This document shows positions 48,341 to 58,599 of a DNA stretch of 64,000 nt, one piece after another. The stretch covers positions 434,001 to 498,000 of the forward strand of contig NZ_CP010271.1 in assembly GCF_001456355.1 (NCBI RefSeq), read 5' to 3'. Position 1 is the stretch's first letter; every line of letters starts with the position of its first letter. The notes under the pieces are model-generated. The model searched no databases. It had not been told where the DNA came from and saw nothing but the letters and a program-made list of their open reading frames with translations. This stretch comes from Mycobacteroides saopaulense. GTDB lineage: Bacteria > Actinomycetota > Actinomycetes > Mycobacteriales > Mycobacteriaceae. The position numbers were made by a program, and so were the translations under genes.

Positions 48341-48796
48341 TCACTGAGCCCGACTGCAGGGGTCACCGTCCACCTTGGTCAAGATGCCGACGATGGAACC
48401 GGAGTTGCCGCGCTGGCAATGCTCGCGAGGCAGGCCGTCGGTGGCGTAGCTGCAGGTGGCCAGTTCCACACGATCGTCTTGGTCGACTACCTGCCCGTCG
48501 ATGAGGATCTCGCAGAAGATGCGCGGGCCGTCGCCGGTGTTGTATCCGGTGACATTGATGAGGGGATGCTTGGTGTCGTCGGTCCAGGTGATGTCCTTGC
48601 CCCACGGCAACTGCGGATTCATCGCACCACGTCGGGCGCCATCGGCATCGTTGTAGCCGATGGTTGCCGCGACGAGAGGTCCGTACTCGGCCCACACCCG
48701 GTAGGTGACCGTGCGAGGCGCCGCATGCGCGGGCGGTGCGGTGAGCACCACGCTCATCATGACCACCGCCGCTGCGCAGGTGAAGAGCCGTTTCAT
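48341..48796 (-). CDS. Secreted MmpS-like protein, Cys-rich paralogue
   Basis: 151 residues with a signal peptide ending in AHAA. The mature part repeats the motifs of its neighbour (VTYRVWA, IGYNDADG, QLPWGKDI, FCEILIDGQVV) but adds a C-terminal extension with several Cys residues (TCSYATDG, HCQRG, DPCSRAQ), which suggests disulfide bonds. It begins 14 bases upstream of the lpqE terminator hairpin. It was probably duplicated from or with the downstream gene. Confidence 0.78.
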   Translation of the reverse strand: MKRLFTCAAAVVMMSVVLTAPPAHAAPRTVTYRVWAEYGPLVAATIGYNDADGARRGAMNPQLPWGKDITWTDDTKHPLINVTGYNTGDGPRIFCEILIDGQVVDQDDRVELATCSYATDGLPREHCQRGNSGSIVGILTKVDGDPCSRAQ

Positions 48797-48814
48797 GGGC
48801 GCAAGCTAGCACGA

Positions 48815-48861
48815 AAAAAGCGAGGGCCCGGTACGGCAGATCGCCGGCCCGGGCCCTCGCT
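48815..48861 (-). terminator. Intrinsic terminator of lpqE
   Basis: On the minus strand, 48861-48850 and 48832-48821 form a perfect 12-base stem followed at once by six T residues (48820-48815). It ends lpqE transcription 12 bases after its stop. This is the clearest classical terminator in the window. Confidence 0.9.
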
Positions 48862-48872
48862 ACGAGACTGTG

Positions 48873-49559
48873 TTAGTGTTCGCCACCCTCATGGCCGCCA
48901 CTGTTCTCGATGTGCTGGCGCGGTGCGCTCGGACCGGCGTCGATGGGCACCGTGACGGTGACCTCCCCGGCCTTTTCGAACGTGAAGGTGAATCGATACG
49001 TCAGGCCGTCCGCCAGATCCTTGGTCAGCTGCAGTTGGGCCTTGCCGTGCTTGATGGCCGGGTCAGAAGAGGCCTGCGCCTTGGCTTCTGGGGCCTTGGT
49101 CTCGGGGGCCACCGGAACAGCGGTCTCGGTCTCGGTGGCGACCTCGGGGGCCTTGGCTTCGGCGGCTGGCTCCTGACCCTCAGCTGCACCGACGAAGAGA
49201 CGTCCGGTGGCGGGGATCTCGGTGTCTCCGGTCAGCGTCACCTTGCCGATGTCGTCGGGGGACGTGATGGTGGTGAGCTTGTCGTTGACATCGGCGGATT
49301 CATTCGTGATGACCAGAACCAGCTCGGCTTTCTGGCCGGCACGCTGCTTCACCGGGTCAGGGCTGCCGACCAGGTGCACGTTGCGCAGCGCCAGCTTGCC
49401 GAGGTTGGCGCTGCCGCCGTTGATCGCCGACGACTGGTTCGCGGTCTGCGAGATCTGTCCGGCACCGCAGCCGGTCAGGGCAGTCGCGAGAACAGCGGCA
49501 CCAAGAAATGCGGTAGCGCGAGCGGTGCTGCGCTGGGACCGAGTGCGAAACACAGGCAT
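48873..49559 (-). CDS. lpqE: Lipoprotein LpqE with acidic insert
   Basis: 228 residues from the ATG at 49559 (Rv3584 has about 180). The signal ends in LTGC (lipobox). The mature beta-fold resembles copper-chaperone PCuAC-like or LpqE domains (NVHLVGSPDPVKQRAGQ, LVLVITNESAD). Between about 135 and 170 is an insert of Ala, Glu, Pro, Thr and Lys repeats (AKAPEVATETETAV). The C-terminus has a HEGGEH His cluster. It is divergent from carD, as in M. tuberculosis. A strong terminator follows. Confidence 0.88.
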   Translation of the reverse strand: MPVFRTRSQRSTARATAFLGAAVLATALTGCGAGQISQTANQSSAINGGSANLGKLALRNVHLVGSPDPVKQRAGQKAELVLVITNESADVNDKLTTITSPDDIGKVTLTGDTEIPATGRLFVGAAEGQEPAAEAKAPEVATETETAVPVAPETKAPEAKAQASSDPAIKHGKAQLQLTKDLADGLTYRFTFTFEKAGEVTVTVPIDAGPSAPRQHIENSGGHEGGEH

Positions 49560-51086
<1,527 letters not shown>

Positions 51087-51090
<4 letters not shown>

Positions 51091-51560
51091 GCGTATTGCC
51101 CCGAGTGGGTATCGGAACCGATGTGCACCCCATCGAGCAGGGCAAGCCCTGCTGGCTGCTCGGGCTGCTCTTTCCCGACGAGAACGGATGCGAAGGGCAC
51201 TCGGATGGCGATGTCGCCGCCCACGCGCTGTGTGACGCGCTGCTTTCGGCCGCCGGGCTCGGCGATGTGGGGGCGGTGTTCGGCACGGGTAGGCCCGAAT
51301 GGGCGAATGTCAGCGGCGCCAAGATGCTGACGCATGTGCGAGAGCTGCTGCACGACAACGGTTTCCAGATCGGCAATGCCGCGGTGCAGGTGATCGGTAA
51401 TCGGCCGAAGGTCGGTCCGCGCCGCAGCGAGGCCCAGCAGCTGTTGTCTGGTCTTGTCGGGGCGCCGGTGTCGGTGTCGGCGACGACGACCGACGGGTTG
51501 GGCCTGACCGGGCGGGGCGAGGGGTTGGCCGCGGTGGCAACGGCGCTCGTCGTCCGATGA
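51087..51560 (+). CDS. ispF: 2-C-methyl-D-erythritol 2,4-cyclodiphosphate synthase
   Basis: 157 residues, counterpart of Rv3581c. It cyclises CDP-ME 2-phosphate with loss of CMP. The zinc ligands are in [10 protein letters not shown] (Asp, His) and the [22 protein letters not shown] segment, and the C-terminal [14 protein letters not shown] is conserved. It overlaps ispD by 4 bases (ATGA). The ispD-ispF pair is conserved in mycobacteria. Confidence 0.96.
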
Positions 51561-51594
51561 GCAGCTAGTGCGAAGAGAATCAGGCACAGCGCTG

Positions 51595-51600
51595 TAAGCT
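51595..51600 (+). promoter_or_regulatory. -10 hexamer of cysS, leaderless start
   Basis: TAAGCT ends 8 bases before the GTG at 51609, the same hexamer and spacing as at lysS (27642). No ribosome site is present. Confidence 0.5.
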
Positions 51601-51608
51601 CGCTGGTC

Positions 51609-53021
51609 GTGACCGGTCACGCTCCGCTTAGGCTTTACGACACCCGTGTGGGTGCCGTGCGTGACTTCGTGCCGCTGCAGCCCGGGTCCGTTTCCATCTA
51701 CCTGTGCGGGGCGACCGTGCAGGGTCTGCCCCATATCGGGCATGTGCGCAGCGGCGTGGCTTTCGACGTATTGCGCCGCTGGCTCAGTGCCCGCGCCTAT
51801 GACGTCCTGTTCGTCCGGAACGTCACCGATATCGACGACAAGATCCTCACCAAGGCCGCCGACGCGGGCCGGCCCTGGTGGGAATGGGCCGCCACGTACG
51901 AGCGCGCCTTCGACGAGGCTTACGACGCCCTCGGCGTGCTGCCGCCTTCGGTCTCCCCTCGCGCGACGGGGCACATCACCCAGATGATCGAGCTGATCGA
52001 GCGGCTCATCGACACCGGGCATGCCTACGCCAGCGGCGGCGACGTCTACTTCGATGTGTTGAGCTACCCGGAGTATGGGCAGCTGTCCGGGCACAAGATC
52101 GACGACGTGCATCAAGGCGAGGGTGTGGCCACCGGAAAACGCGATCCGCGCGATTTCACCCTATGGAAGGGGGCCAAGCCCGGCGAGCCGTCTTGGCCCA
52201 CTCCGTGGGGGCCGGGACGTCCGGGTTGGCACACCGAATGCGTCGCGATGTGCGAGGCCTACCTGGGGCCGGAGTTCGATATCCATGCCGGCGGAATGGA
52301 TCTGGTCTTTCCGCATCACGAAAACGAGATCGCGCAGGGCCGTGCCGCCGGTGACGGCTTCGCCAGGTATTGGCTGCACAACGGCTGGGTCACCATGGGT
52401 GGCGAGAAGATGAGCAAGTCGCTGGGCAACGTGTTGTCCATTCCGGCTGTGCTGCAACGTGTCCGGGCCGTCGAGCTGCGCTACTACCTCGGCAGCGCGC
52501 ACTACCGCTCGATGCTCGAATACTCCGAGACCGCGCTCGCCGACGCGGTCAAGGCGTACTGTGGCATCGAGGACTTCCTGCACCGGGTGCGTGTCCGGGT
52601 CGGCGAGGTGCCGGTGGGCACCTGGACTCCCGCATTCGCGGCTGCGCTCGATGACGACCTGTCGGTGCCGATCGCGCTCGCCGAGGTGCATTCGACGCGC
52701 GCCAACGGCAATCGGGCGCTGGATGCCGGCGACCACGAGGGAGCGCTTTCGGCGGCCTCGAGCATCCGCGCCATGATGTCGATTCTCGGATGCGATCCGC
52801 TCAACGAGCGCTGGGAAACGCGCGATGAGACATCTGCCGCGCTGAACGCCGTCGACGTGCTGGTGACCGCGGAGCTGCAGCGGCGAGAAACGGCACGGAC
52901 AGAAAAGAACTGGGCCCTGGCAGACGAGATCAGGGACCGGCTCAAAAGGGCGGGTCTGGAGATCACCGATACCGCCGACGGCCCACAATGGACCCTTACC
53001 AGTAGCGACGAAGAGCAGTAG
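51609..53021 (+). CDS. cysS: Cysteinyl-tRNA synthetase
   Basis: 470 residues, counterpart of Rv3580c. Class I enzyme with [15 protein letters not shown] (zinc Cys and HIGH), [10 protein letters not shown] and [13 protein letters not shown] (further zinc ligands) and KMSKSLGN. It is not the mycothiol ligase MshC, because the C-terminal anticodon-binding domain is present and complete. It appears to have its own leaderless promoter; rlmB follows after 2 bases. Confidence 0.96.
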   Translation: MTGHAPLRLYDTRVGAVRDFVPLQPGSVSIYLCGATVQGLPHIGHVRSGVAFDVLRRWLSARAYDVLFVRNVTDIDDKILTKAADAGRPWWEWAATYERAFDEAYDALGVLPPSVSPRATGHITQMIELIERLIDTGHAYASGGDVYFDVLSYPEYGQLSGHKIDDVHQGEGVATGKRDPRDFTLWKGAKPGEPSWPTPWGPGRPGWHTECVAMCEAYLGPEFDIHAGGMDLVFPHHENEIAQGRAAGDGFARYWLHNGWVTMGGEKMSKSLGNVLSIPAVLQRVRAVELRYYLGSAHYRSMLEYSETALADAVKAYCGIEDFLHRVRVRVGEVPVGTWTPAFAAALDDDLSVPIALAEVHSTRANGNRALDAGDHEGALSAASSIRAMMSILGCDPLNERWETRDETSAALNAVDVLVTAELQRRETARTEKNWALADEIRDRLKRAGLEITDTADGPQWTLTSSDEEQ

Positions 53022-53023
53022 CA

Positions 53024-53971
53024 ATGGCAGGTAATTCTCAGCGCCGAGGCGCGGTACGTAAGCCCGGTACCAAGAAGGGCCCCACCGTCGGTTCCGGCGG
53101 TGTGCGCCGCCGCGGCCTGGAGGGCAAGGGCGCGACGCCTCCGGCAGAGCAGCGGACCAAGCATCCGGCGGCCAAACGTGCCGCTGTCCAACGAAAGGTC
53201 GCCGACGCCAAGCAGCGTCGCCTCAAGCAGGGCGACGAATCCGAGATGGTGTTGGGCCGCAATCCGGTGCTGGAATGCTTGCGTACCGGCGTGCCGGCGA
53301 CCGCGCTGTACGTGGCCGTCGGTGCCGATAACGACGAGCGGCTGACCGAGTCGGTGTCGTTGGCTGCCGACGCCGGGATCGCGATTCTGGAGGTGCCGCG
53401 CCCCGATCTGGACCGTATGAGCACCAACGGATTGCATCAGGGTCTGGCGCTGCAGGTTCCGCCGTACAAGTACGCGCATCCCGATGATCTGCTGGCTCGG
53501 GCCCGCGCAGAGGCACAGCCCGCGCTGCTGGTTGCACTGGACAACATCTCCGATCCGCGCAATTTGGGCGCCATCGTGCGCTCAGTGGCGGCCTTCGGCG
53601 GGCATGGCGTCGTCATTCCGCAGCGCCGCAGCGCGTCGGTGACCGCGGTCGCGTGGCGCACCAGTGCGGGCGCGGCGGCGCGTCTTCCCGTCGCGCGCGC
53701 CACGAATCTGACGCGCACCCTGAAGGATTGGCAAGACAAGGGCCTTACGATTGTCGGCCTCGATGCCGGTGGCGATACCGAGCTCGACGATCTGGACGGC
53801 GCGGGCGATATCGCCGTGGTCGTCGGTTCGGAAGGCAAGGGACTGTCTCAGCTGGTCCGCAAGACCTGCGACGCCGTGGTCTCGATCCCGATGGCCGGGC
53901 CGGTGGAATCGTTGAACGCCTCGGTGGCCGCGGGTGTCGTACTCGCGGACATCGCTCGCCAGCGCCGCTAG
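53024..53971 (+). CDS. rlmB: 23S rRNA 2'-O-methyltransferase, TrmH/RlmB type
   Basis: 315 residues, counterpart of Rv3579c. A basic, Gly- and Lys-rich N-terminal extension (about 1-70) precedes the substrate-binding domain ([14 protein letters not shown]) and the knotted SPOUT domain with [19 protein letters not shown] and [18 protein letters not shown]. It probably methylates 23S rRNA G2251; target specificity is inferred from the family. The start lies 2 bases after cysS, so the two are co-transcribed. A long hairpin follows. Confidence 0.92.
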   Translation: MAGNSQRRGAVRKPGTKKGPTVGSGGVRRRGLEGKGATPPAEQRTKHPAAKRAAVQRKVADAKQRRLKQGDESEMVLGRNPVLECLRTGVPATALYVAVGADNDERLTESVSLAADAGIAILEVPRPDLDRMSTNGLHQGLALQVPPYKYAHPDDLLARARAEAQPALLVALDNISDPRNLGAIVRSVAAFGGHGVVIPQRRSASVTAVAWRTSAGAAARLPVARATNLTRTLKDWQDKGLTIVGLDAGGDTELDDLDGAGDIAVVVGSEGKGLSQLVRKTCDAVVSIPMAGPVESLNASVAAGVVLADIARQRR

Positions 53972-53989
53972 TCCTCCCAGTTCTCCGCG

Positions 53990-54048
53990 CCGAGATGACA
54001 TTCATGTAGGTGTCTTCTGGTGTTTCTCTCGCATGGATGTCATCTCGG
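53990..54048. terminator. Long inverted repeat between rlmB and the GDPD gene
   Basis: 17-base arms (53990-54006 and 54032-54048) pair throughout with one G-U pair, around a 25-base loop. It stands 19 bases after rlmB and 16 before the GDPD start. It may terminate the cysS-rlmB transcript or act as an operator for the GDPD gene. No U run follows. Confidence 0.5.
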
Positions 54049-54063
54049 GCACAATGTGCAGCC

Positions 54064-55062
54064 ATGAAGCGCCTTGTTCTCGTTCTTGCCGCCACTTTGT
54101 CCCTGGCATCCTGTGGCAATAAGGAAGCGACATCCTTCGACCTGCAGGCGCATCGGGGTGGACGTGGTGAAACCACCGAGGAATCCTTGCGTGCCTTCAC
54201 CAAATCTCTTGAGCTCGGGGTCAGCACTCTCGAACTCGACATCGTCATCTCCAAGGACCGCAAACCGATGGTCTGGCACGACCCGGTGATCGAACCCACG
54301 AAGTGTTCCGACACCGGACCGGTGACACCCGGCGACCCGCAGTTTCCCTACGTCGGAAAGCTGGTGAAGGACCTGACTTCCGAGCAGCTGCACACCCTGG
54401 ACTGCGGCAAGCTGCTCAAGGACTTCCCTCAAGCAGAGGTGGTCAAGAATGACAAGATCGCGCTGCTGTCAGATGTTTTCGCTCTCGCCGACTCCTACCA
54501 CGCCGATGTGCGGTACAACATCGAGACCAAGGTGGAGGCAGCCGAGCCGCAGAAATCCGCGGAGCCGCAGGTGTTTGTCGACATCATCCTGGATGCGGTC
54601 CGGGCGGCGGGCAAGACCGACAAGGTGGAAATCCAGAGCTTCGATTGGCGCACGCTGCCGATGACCAAGCGGGCCGAACCCGGCATCCCGCTAGTGGCGC
54701 TCTGGGACGAAACCACTTGGTACCCAGGCTCTCCGTGGTTGGGCGGCGTGGACCCCGCCCTCGTCAAGGATCCGATCGACGGGGCCAAGCAGATAGGTGC
54801 CACCATCTTGTCGCCCGGATACACGGTGCCCTATGGAGGTAAGGTGGGCGACCCGGGTTTCACGTTGGTTGCCGACAAGAAATTCATCGACAAGGCCCAC
54901 TCTTTGGGGCTCAAGGTCATTCCCTGGACCATCAATGACGCCGAAACCATGAAGGCGCAGATCGACGCCGGTGCTGACGGGATAATCAGCGACTACCCGA
55001 CCACGCTGCGGAAGGTCGTGGCGGAGAAGGGCCTGCCGCTGCCGCCCGCCTATCACCGCTAG
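54064..55062 (+). CDS. Glycerophosphodiester phosphodiesterase lipoprotein
   Basis: 332 residues. The signal peptide [17 protein letters not shown] ends in a lipobox. The GDPD domain shows [31 protein letters not shown] (catalytic Glu, Asp, His), NIETK and a C-terminal [10 protein letters not shown] plus DGIISDYP. It would release glycerol-3-phosphate from phosphodiesters outside the membrane. The insert [10 protein letters not shown] with a second Cys in TLDCGKLL suggests a disulfide. It overlaps the convergent pxpA by 4 bases. Confidence 0.92.
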   Translation: MKRLVLVLAATLSLASCGNKEATSFDLQAHRGGRGETTEESLRAFTKSLELGVSTLELDIVISKDRKPMVWHDPVIEPTKCSDTGPVTPGDPQFPYVGKLVKDLTSEQLHTLDCGKLLKDFPQAEVVKNDKIALLSDVFALADSYHADVRYNIETKVEAAEPQKSAEPQVFVDIILDAVRAAGKTDKVEIQSFDWRTLPMTKRAEPGIPLVALWDETTWYPGSPWLGGVDPALVKDPIDGAKQIGATILSPGYTVPYGGKVGDPGFTLVADKKFIDKAHSLGLKVIPWTINDAETMKAQIDAGADGIISDYPTTLRKVVAEKGLPLPPAYHR

Positions 55063-55775
55063 ACGAACGGGGCCAGCTCGATTCCATCGGCGAGCAGTGC
55101 CGTGCGCACCGCTTGGGCGATCGTCACCGCGCCCGGTGAATCGCCGTGCACGCATAGCGATTCAGCCGTGCGGCTGAGAGCGGGAACACGCGCTGCCACC
55201 GCGGCGGGGTCATGCAACACCGCTCCCGGTTCGCCGCGCGGCACCAGGGTGCCATCCTCGCGGTAGGCCCGGTCGGCGAAGGCCTCGGCGACCACCCGCA
55301 GCCCCAATTCACGTGCGCGGTCGCCGAATGCACTATGCGGCAGCGTCAGCACCGGGAAATCGGCGTTGACATCCCGCACTGCGCGCGCGACTGCGTCAGC
55401 CTGCGCTTCGTGGTGCACGATGGTGTTGTACAGCGCCCCATGCGGTTTCACATAGGTCACCGACGATCCGACGGTGCGAGCCAGCGCGTCGAGCGCACCG
55501 ATCTGATACACGATGTCGGCATACAGATCGTCCGCGGCGATGTCGATGAACCGGCGCCCGAATCCCGCGAGATCGCGATAGCCCACCTGCGCGCCGATGC
55601 GGATACCGCGCGCGGCAGCGGCGTGGCAGGTGCGATGCAGTGTCGCGGGGTCGCCCGCGTGGAAGCCGCAGGCGAGGTTGGCGCTGGTGACCACGTCGAG
55701 CATGGCCTCGTCGTCACCGAGGCGCCACACACCGAAACCCTCGCCCAGGTCGGCGTTCAGGTCGATACTGGTCAT
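55059..55775 (-). CDS. pxpA: 5-oxoprolinase subunit A (LamB/YcsF family)
   Basis: 238 residues. The family signature [12 protein letters not shown] opens the protein, followed by [36 protein letters not shown] and LCVHGDSP. PxpA acts with PxpB and PxpC to open 5-oxoproline to glutamate; the partners are not in this window. The ATG at 55775 overlaps the stop of an 11-codon frame in a repeat-like sequence. Confidence 0.92.
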   Translation of the reverse strand: MTSIDLNADLGEGFGVWRLGDDEAMLDVVTSANLACGFHAGDPATLHRTCHAAAARGIRIGAQVGYRDLAGFGRRFIDIAADDLYADIVYQIGALDALARTVGSSVTYVKPHGALYNTIVHHEAQADAVARAVRDVNADFPVLTLPHSAFGDRARELGLRVVAEAFADRAYREDGTLVPRGEPGAVLHDPAAVAARVPALSRTAESLCVHGDSPGAVTIAQAVRTALLADGIELAPFV

Positions 55776-55804
55776 GGTTGATGTTCTTCGCGCCAGCGGC
55801 TCAT
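55772..55804 (-). repeat. Single copy related to the cbtA-lpqF repeat, with a mini-frame
   Basis: On the minus strand an ATG at 55804 opens ten codons ([10 protein letters not shown]) whose stop overlaps the pxpA ATG (ATGA). The sequence GCGCGAAGA-x-CATCAAC is shared with the tandem repeat at 36967-37045. It may be a leader peptide for pxpA or only a dispersed repeat. Confidence 0.45.
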
Positions 55805-55825
55805 CACCCTGCGAGCCTAGCTCGC

Positions 55826-56656
55826 TCAAGCGTGCCGGTACCGTCCGATGACGCGGCAGAGCAGATAGATCGCGACGGCGATCATGGTGACGAACACCGA
55901 GATCGGCACTCCGGGCGCCAGCGACAGCACGATGCCGCCGACCGCGGCGATCTCGGCGAAGACGATCGACAAGCCGATGGCGCGTGCGGGGGACGAGGTG
56001 ATCCGTGCCGCGGCCGCCGCCGGAGTGATGAGCAGCGACATCACCAGCAGTGCCCCGACGATCTGCACGCCCTGTGCGGCGGTGAGGCCGACGAGAGCGG
56101 CGAACACGATCCCCAAGGTACGCACCGGGACTCCGCGCGCCTCGGCGACGTCGGGATCGACGGTGGCGAACAGCATCGGCCGGTAGGTGACGGCCAGCAC
56201 GGCGCCTACCACCACACTCACCACCACGAGCATCAGCAGCCCGCTGTACCCGACGCCGACGATCTGTCCGGTGAGCAGAGCGAAGTTGGTGCCGGTGCGC
56301 CCGGGGTACAGGTGGATGAACAACACCGCCAATCCGAGCCCGAAGGCCATGACGACACCGATCGACGAGTCGCGATCCTTGGTCCGCTGTCCGAGGACAC
56401 CGAAAAGGATTGCCGCCATCACGCTTCCGAGTAATGCGCCGGTCCCGATGTTGGCCCCGGCCAGCAGCGCTGCCGCGGCACCGGTCAGCGACAGCTCACT
56501 GGAACCGTGCACGGCGAAGGACATCTGCCGCATCACCACGAACGGTCCGATGAGTCCCGACAGCAGGCCCAGCAGTACGGCGGCAAGGATGGCCTGTTGC
56601 ACGAAGTCGCGGCCCAGCAGATCGGCGGTGAGTGAGAGGTTGAAGAAGTTACTCAT
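55826..56656 (-). CDS. znuB: Zinc/manganese-type ABC transporter permease
   Basis: 276 residues with eight or nine transmembrane helices, of the ABC-3 (ZnuB/MntB) family. [28 protein letters not shown] helix 2 (part shown) and [25 protein letters not shown] (part) are typical. The ATG at 56656 overlaps the ATPase stop by 8 bases. Together with the two upstream genes it forms a complete metal importer. Zinc is the likely metal because of the operator, but manganese is not excluded. Confidence 0.9.
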   Translation of the reverse strand: MSNFFNLSLTADLLGRDFVQQAILAAVLLGLLSGLIGPFVVMRQMSFAVHGSSELSLTGAAAALLAGANIGTGALLGSVMAAILFGVLGQRTKDRDSSIGVVMAFGLGLAVLFIHLYPGRTGTNFALLTGQIVGVGYSGLLMLVVVSVVVGAVLAVTYRPMLFATVDPDVAEARGVPVRTLGIVFAALVGLTAAQGVQIVGALLVMSLLITPAAAAARITSSPARAIGLSIVFAEIAAVGGIVLSLAPGVPISVFVTMIAVAIYLLCRVIGRYRHA

Positions 56657-57422
56657 GGGCGTGCTCGGCACATTCATTGGTCTCGCCCACGACCACGTAC
56701 TGTCCACGTACCTTCACGACGTCGATCTGGGTGCGGTACAGCTCGGACAATGTCTCGGACGTCATCACCTCGTCGACGGTGCCGATTCGGAAGCGCCCGT
56801 CCACCAGGTACAGGATCCGGTCCACATACGGCAGGATCGGATTGATCTCGTGCGTCACGAACAGCACGGCTGTCTGTGCGTTACGCCGGCGCTTGTCGAT
56901 CAGAGCGCAAATCTGTTGTGCACTTGCCGGATCCAAGTTCAACAGTGGCTCATCACAGAGCAGGAGCGCGGGATCTCCCGCCAGGGCCTGCGCGATGCGC
57001 ACCCGCTGCAGCTCGCCGCCGGACAGCGACGAGATCGCCTTGGTGGCCAGATGACTCGCGTCGACCTGCTGTAGCGCGAGATCGATCGTGGCGCGCCGGC
57101 TCGCGCGGTGGGCGGGGTTGAATGCCGCCAAACCCCAACGATGCCCGTCTATTCCGAGACCCACGAGATCTTCCGCGCGCAGGATCAGCGCATTGTCGGC
57201 GAGTCGGTGCTGGGGGACGTAGCCGAGGTCACCGCTGATGCTCATGGTGCCTCGGGTGAGCGGTACCTGACCCAGCAGCAGGCGCAGCAGCGAGGTCTTG
57301 CCGGAACCGTTGGGGCCCAACACCGCGATGAATTCGCCGGGCTCGACCGTGAGATCCAGGTCCTCCCACAGGGTGCGTCCACCACGATTCAGCGATGCGC
57401 TGCGCAGCGTCGCAGTACTCAT
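56649..57422 (-). CDS. znuC: Zinc/manganese-type ABC transporter ATPase
   Basis: 257 residues. Walker A GPNGSGKTS (about 36-44), signature LSGGELQRV, Walker B LLLCDEPLLNLD and the switch His in FVTHEINP are present. The C-terminus ends in ECAEHAHE, a small metal-binding-like tail. It starts 7 bases after the binding-protein gene and overlaps the permease. Confidence 0.92.
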   Translation of the reverse strand: MSTATLRSASLNRGGRTLWEDLDLTVEPGEFIAVLGPNGSGKTSLLRLLLGQVPLTRGTMSISGDLGYVPQHRLADNALILRAEDLVGLGIDGHRWGLAAFNPAHRASRRATIDLALQQVDASHLATKAISSLSGGELQRVRIAQALAGDPALLLCDEPLLNLDPASAQQICALIDKRRRNAQTAVLFVTHEINPILPYVDRILYLVDGRFRIGTVDEVMTSETLSELYRTQIDVVKVRGQYVVVGETNECAEHAHE

Positions 57423-57429
57423 TCGGCCA

Positions 57430-58308
57430 TTATCTCAGGGCGGTGGCGAGCTGCTCGGTGGTGTGCCGTTGCCAGGTGATGTAGTCGGTGCCGTCGGGCA
57501 GGGTCTCGGTCACCGTCACCACGGGAATGCCGTGGGATTCGGCGGCCTGCTTGATCCGGTTGGTGACCGATCCGGCCGTTTGCGGGTTGAATAGCAGGGC
57601 CGCAATCTGTTTGGTGTTGATCAGGTCCAACGCGGTGGCGACGTCCGCGGGCGAGGGGTCCTGGCCCTGCTCGGCCGCCTCGGCGAAGTCGTGGGGTGTG
57701 CGATCCACCAGCGCGCAATGGGAGACCAGGTGACTGGCCACGGGTTCGGTCGCCAGGATTGCCTTGCCACGGTCCTTGTCGGCGACCTCATCTTGCAGCT
57801 TTGCTATGGAATCGACTTGCTGTCCAAATGTTTTGGCATTGGCTTGGTAGGCATCGGCGTTGTTCGGATCCGCCTTGGCAAGGTCATCTGCGGTGCGATT
57901 GGCCACCTGCTCGGCGGTGCGCAGGCTGTAGAACACGTGCTCGTTCTTGTCGGACGAGTCCGCGGGAAGAAGCTGGTAGGCGTTGACCCGAGGCTGGCCG
58001 TCCTTGAGGAGCTTGTCGATGAACGGGTCGTAGCCGTCACCGTTGTACACGACCAGGGTGGCGTCCTGTACCTGTGCGGCCGCCGCCGGGGTCACCTCGA
58101 ATGAATGCGGATCGGTGTTGGCGCCACTGACCAATGCGGTCACCGTGGCGTGATCACCGGCGACGGCCTTGGCCACCGACGCCCAGGCGTCGGTCGAGGC
58201 CACCACAGCGGGCTGACCGGCGCCCTGGGTGCTCTGGCTGCAGCCGGCCAGAGCCAGTGTTCCGATGGTTGCGACCGACACAGCCAACCCAGCAACGCGA
58301 GCAAGCAC
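57430..58308 (-). CDS. znuA: Zinc/manganese-type ABC transporter binding lipoprotein
   Basis: 292 residues from the GTG at 58308, which has a full GGAGG 6 bases upstream; a TTG at 58329 lies inside the operator. The lipobox is LALAGC. It is a cluster A-I metal-binding protein with DPHSFE (first His ligand), the SHLVSH segment and the C-terminal VTETLPDGTDYITW. It lacks the His-rich loop common in ZnuA. First gene of the operon, controlled by a perfect palindrome 21 bases upstream. Confidence 0.9.
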   Translation of the reverse strand: MLARVAGLAVSVATIGTLALAGCSQSTQGAGQPAVVASTDAWASVAKAVAGDHATVTALVSGANTDPHSFEVTPAAAAQVQDATLVVYNGDGYDPFIDKLLKDGQPRVNAYQLLPADSSDKNEHVFYSLRTAEQVANRTADDLAKADPNNADAYQANAKTFGQQVDSIAKLQDEVADKDRGKAILATEPVASHLVSHCALVDRTPHDFAEAAEQGQDPSPADVATALDLINTKQIAALLFNPQTAGSVTNRIKQAAESHGIPVVTVTETLPDGTDYITWQRHTTEQLATALR

Positions 58309-58328
58309 AGCATACCTCCAGTCGCCCA

Positions 58329-58351
58329 ATAATGAAAACGGTTTTCATTAT
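58329..58351 (-). promoter_or_regulatory. Zur-like operator
   Basis: A perfect 23-base palindrome: two 11-base arms (ATAATGAAAAC and complement) around one central base. The TGAAAA-N-TTTTCA layout is that of Zur-family sites in mycobacteria. It lies 21-43 bases before the znuA start, where it would block the promoter when zinc is plentiful. Confidence 0.75.
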
Positions 58352-58382
58352 GGCCGATGGGGTGGCAAGAGTGCAAAACGTG

Positions 58383-58535
58383 TCAGCGTTCGCTGAGCCT
58401 TGAGGCCACGCGCAACGCCGGTAGCAGCAGTGATCGCGTTGTGTACCGCCCGGCCACGGTCATCGCCTGAGGCACCGCACCAGGGACGACGCTGCTCACC
58501 AGTGCACCTCGGGGAAGACTTCGGCTCGGTGTCAC
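58383..58535 (-). CDS. Possible small protein
   Basis: 50 residues if the GTG at 58535 is used, or 38 from the GTG at 58499, which has GAGG 7 bases upstream. The C-terminal part (GRYTTRSLLLPALRVASRL) could be an amphipathic helix. It lies alone in the 291-base gap between znuA and the trehalose enzyme. It could equally be a gene remnant or chance. Confidence 0.25.
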   Translation of the reverse strand: MTPSRSLPRGALVSSVVPGAVPQAMTVAGRYTTRSLLLPALRVASRLSER

Positions 58536-58599
58536 GAGCTTGGCGGTGGCGTGCGGGGTGAGCTGCCTGCACCCCCGGCCAGCGCGGCGAAATCACCAG

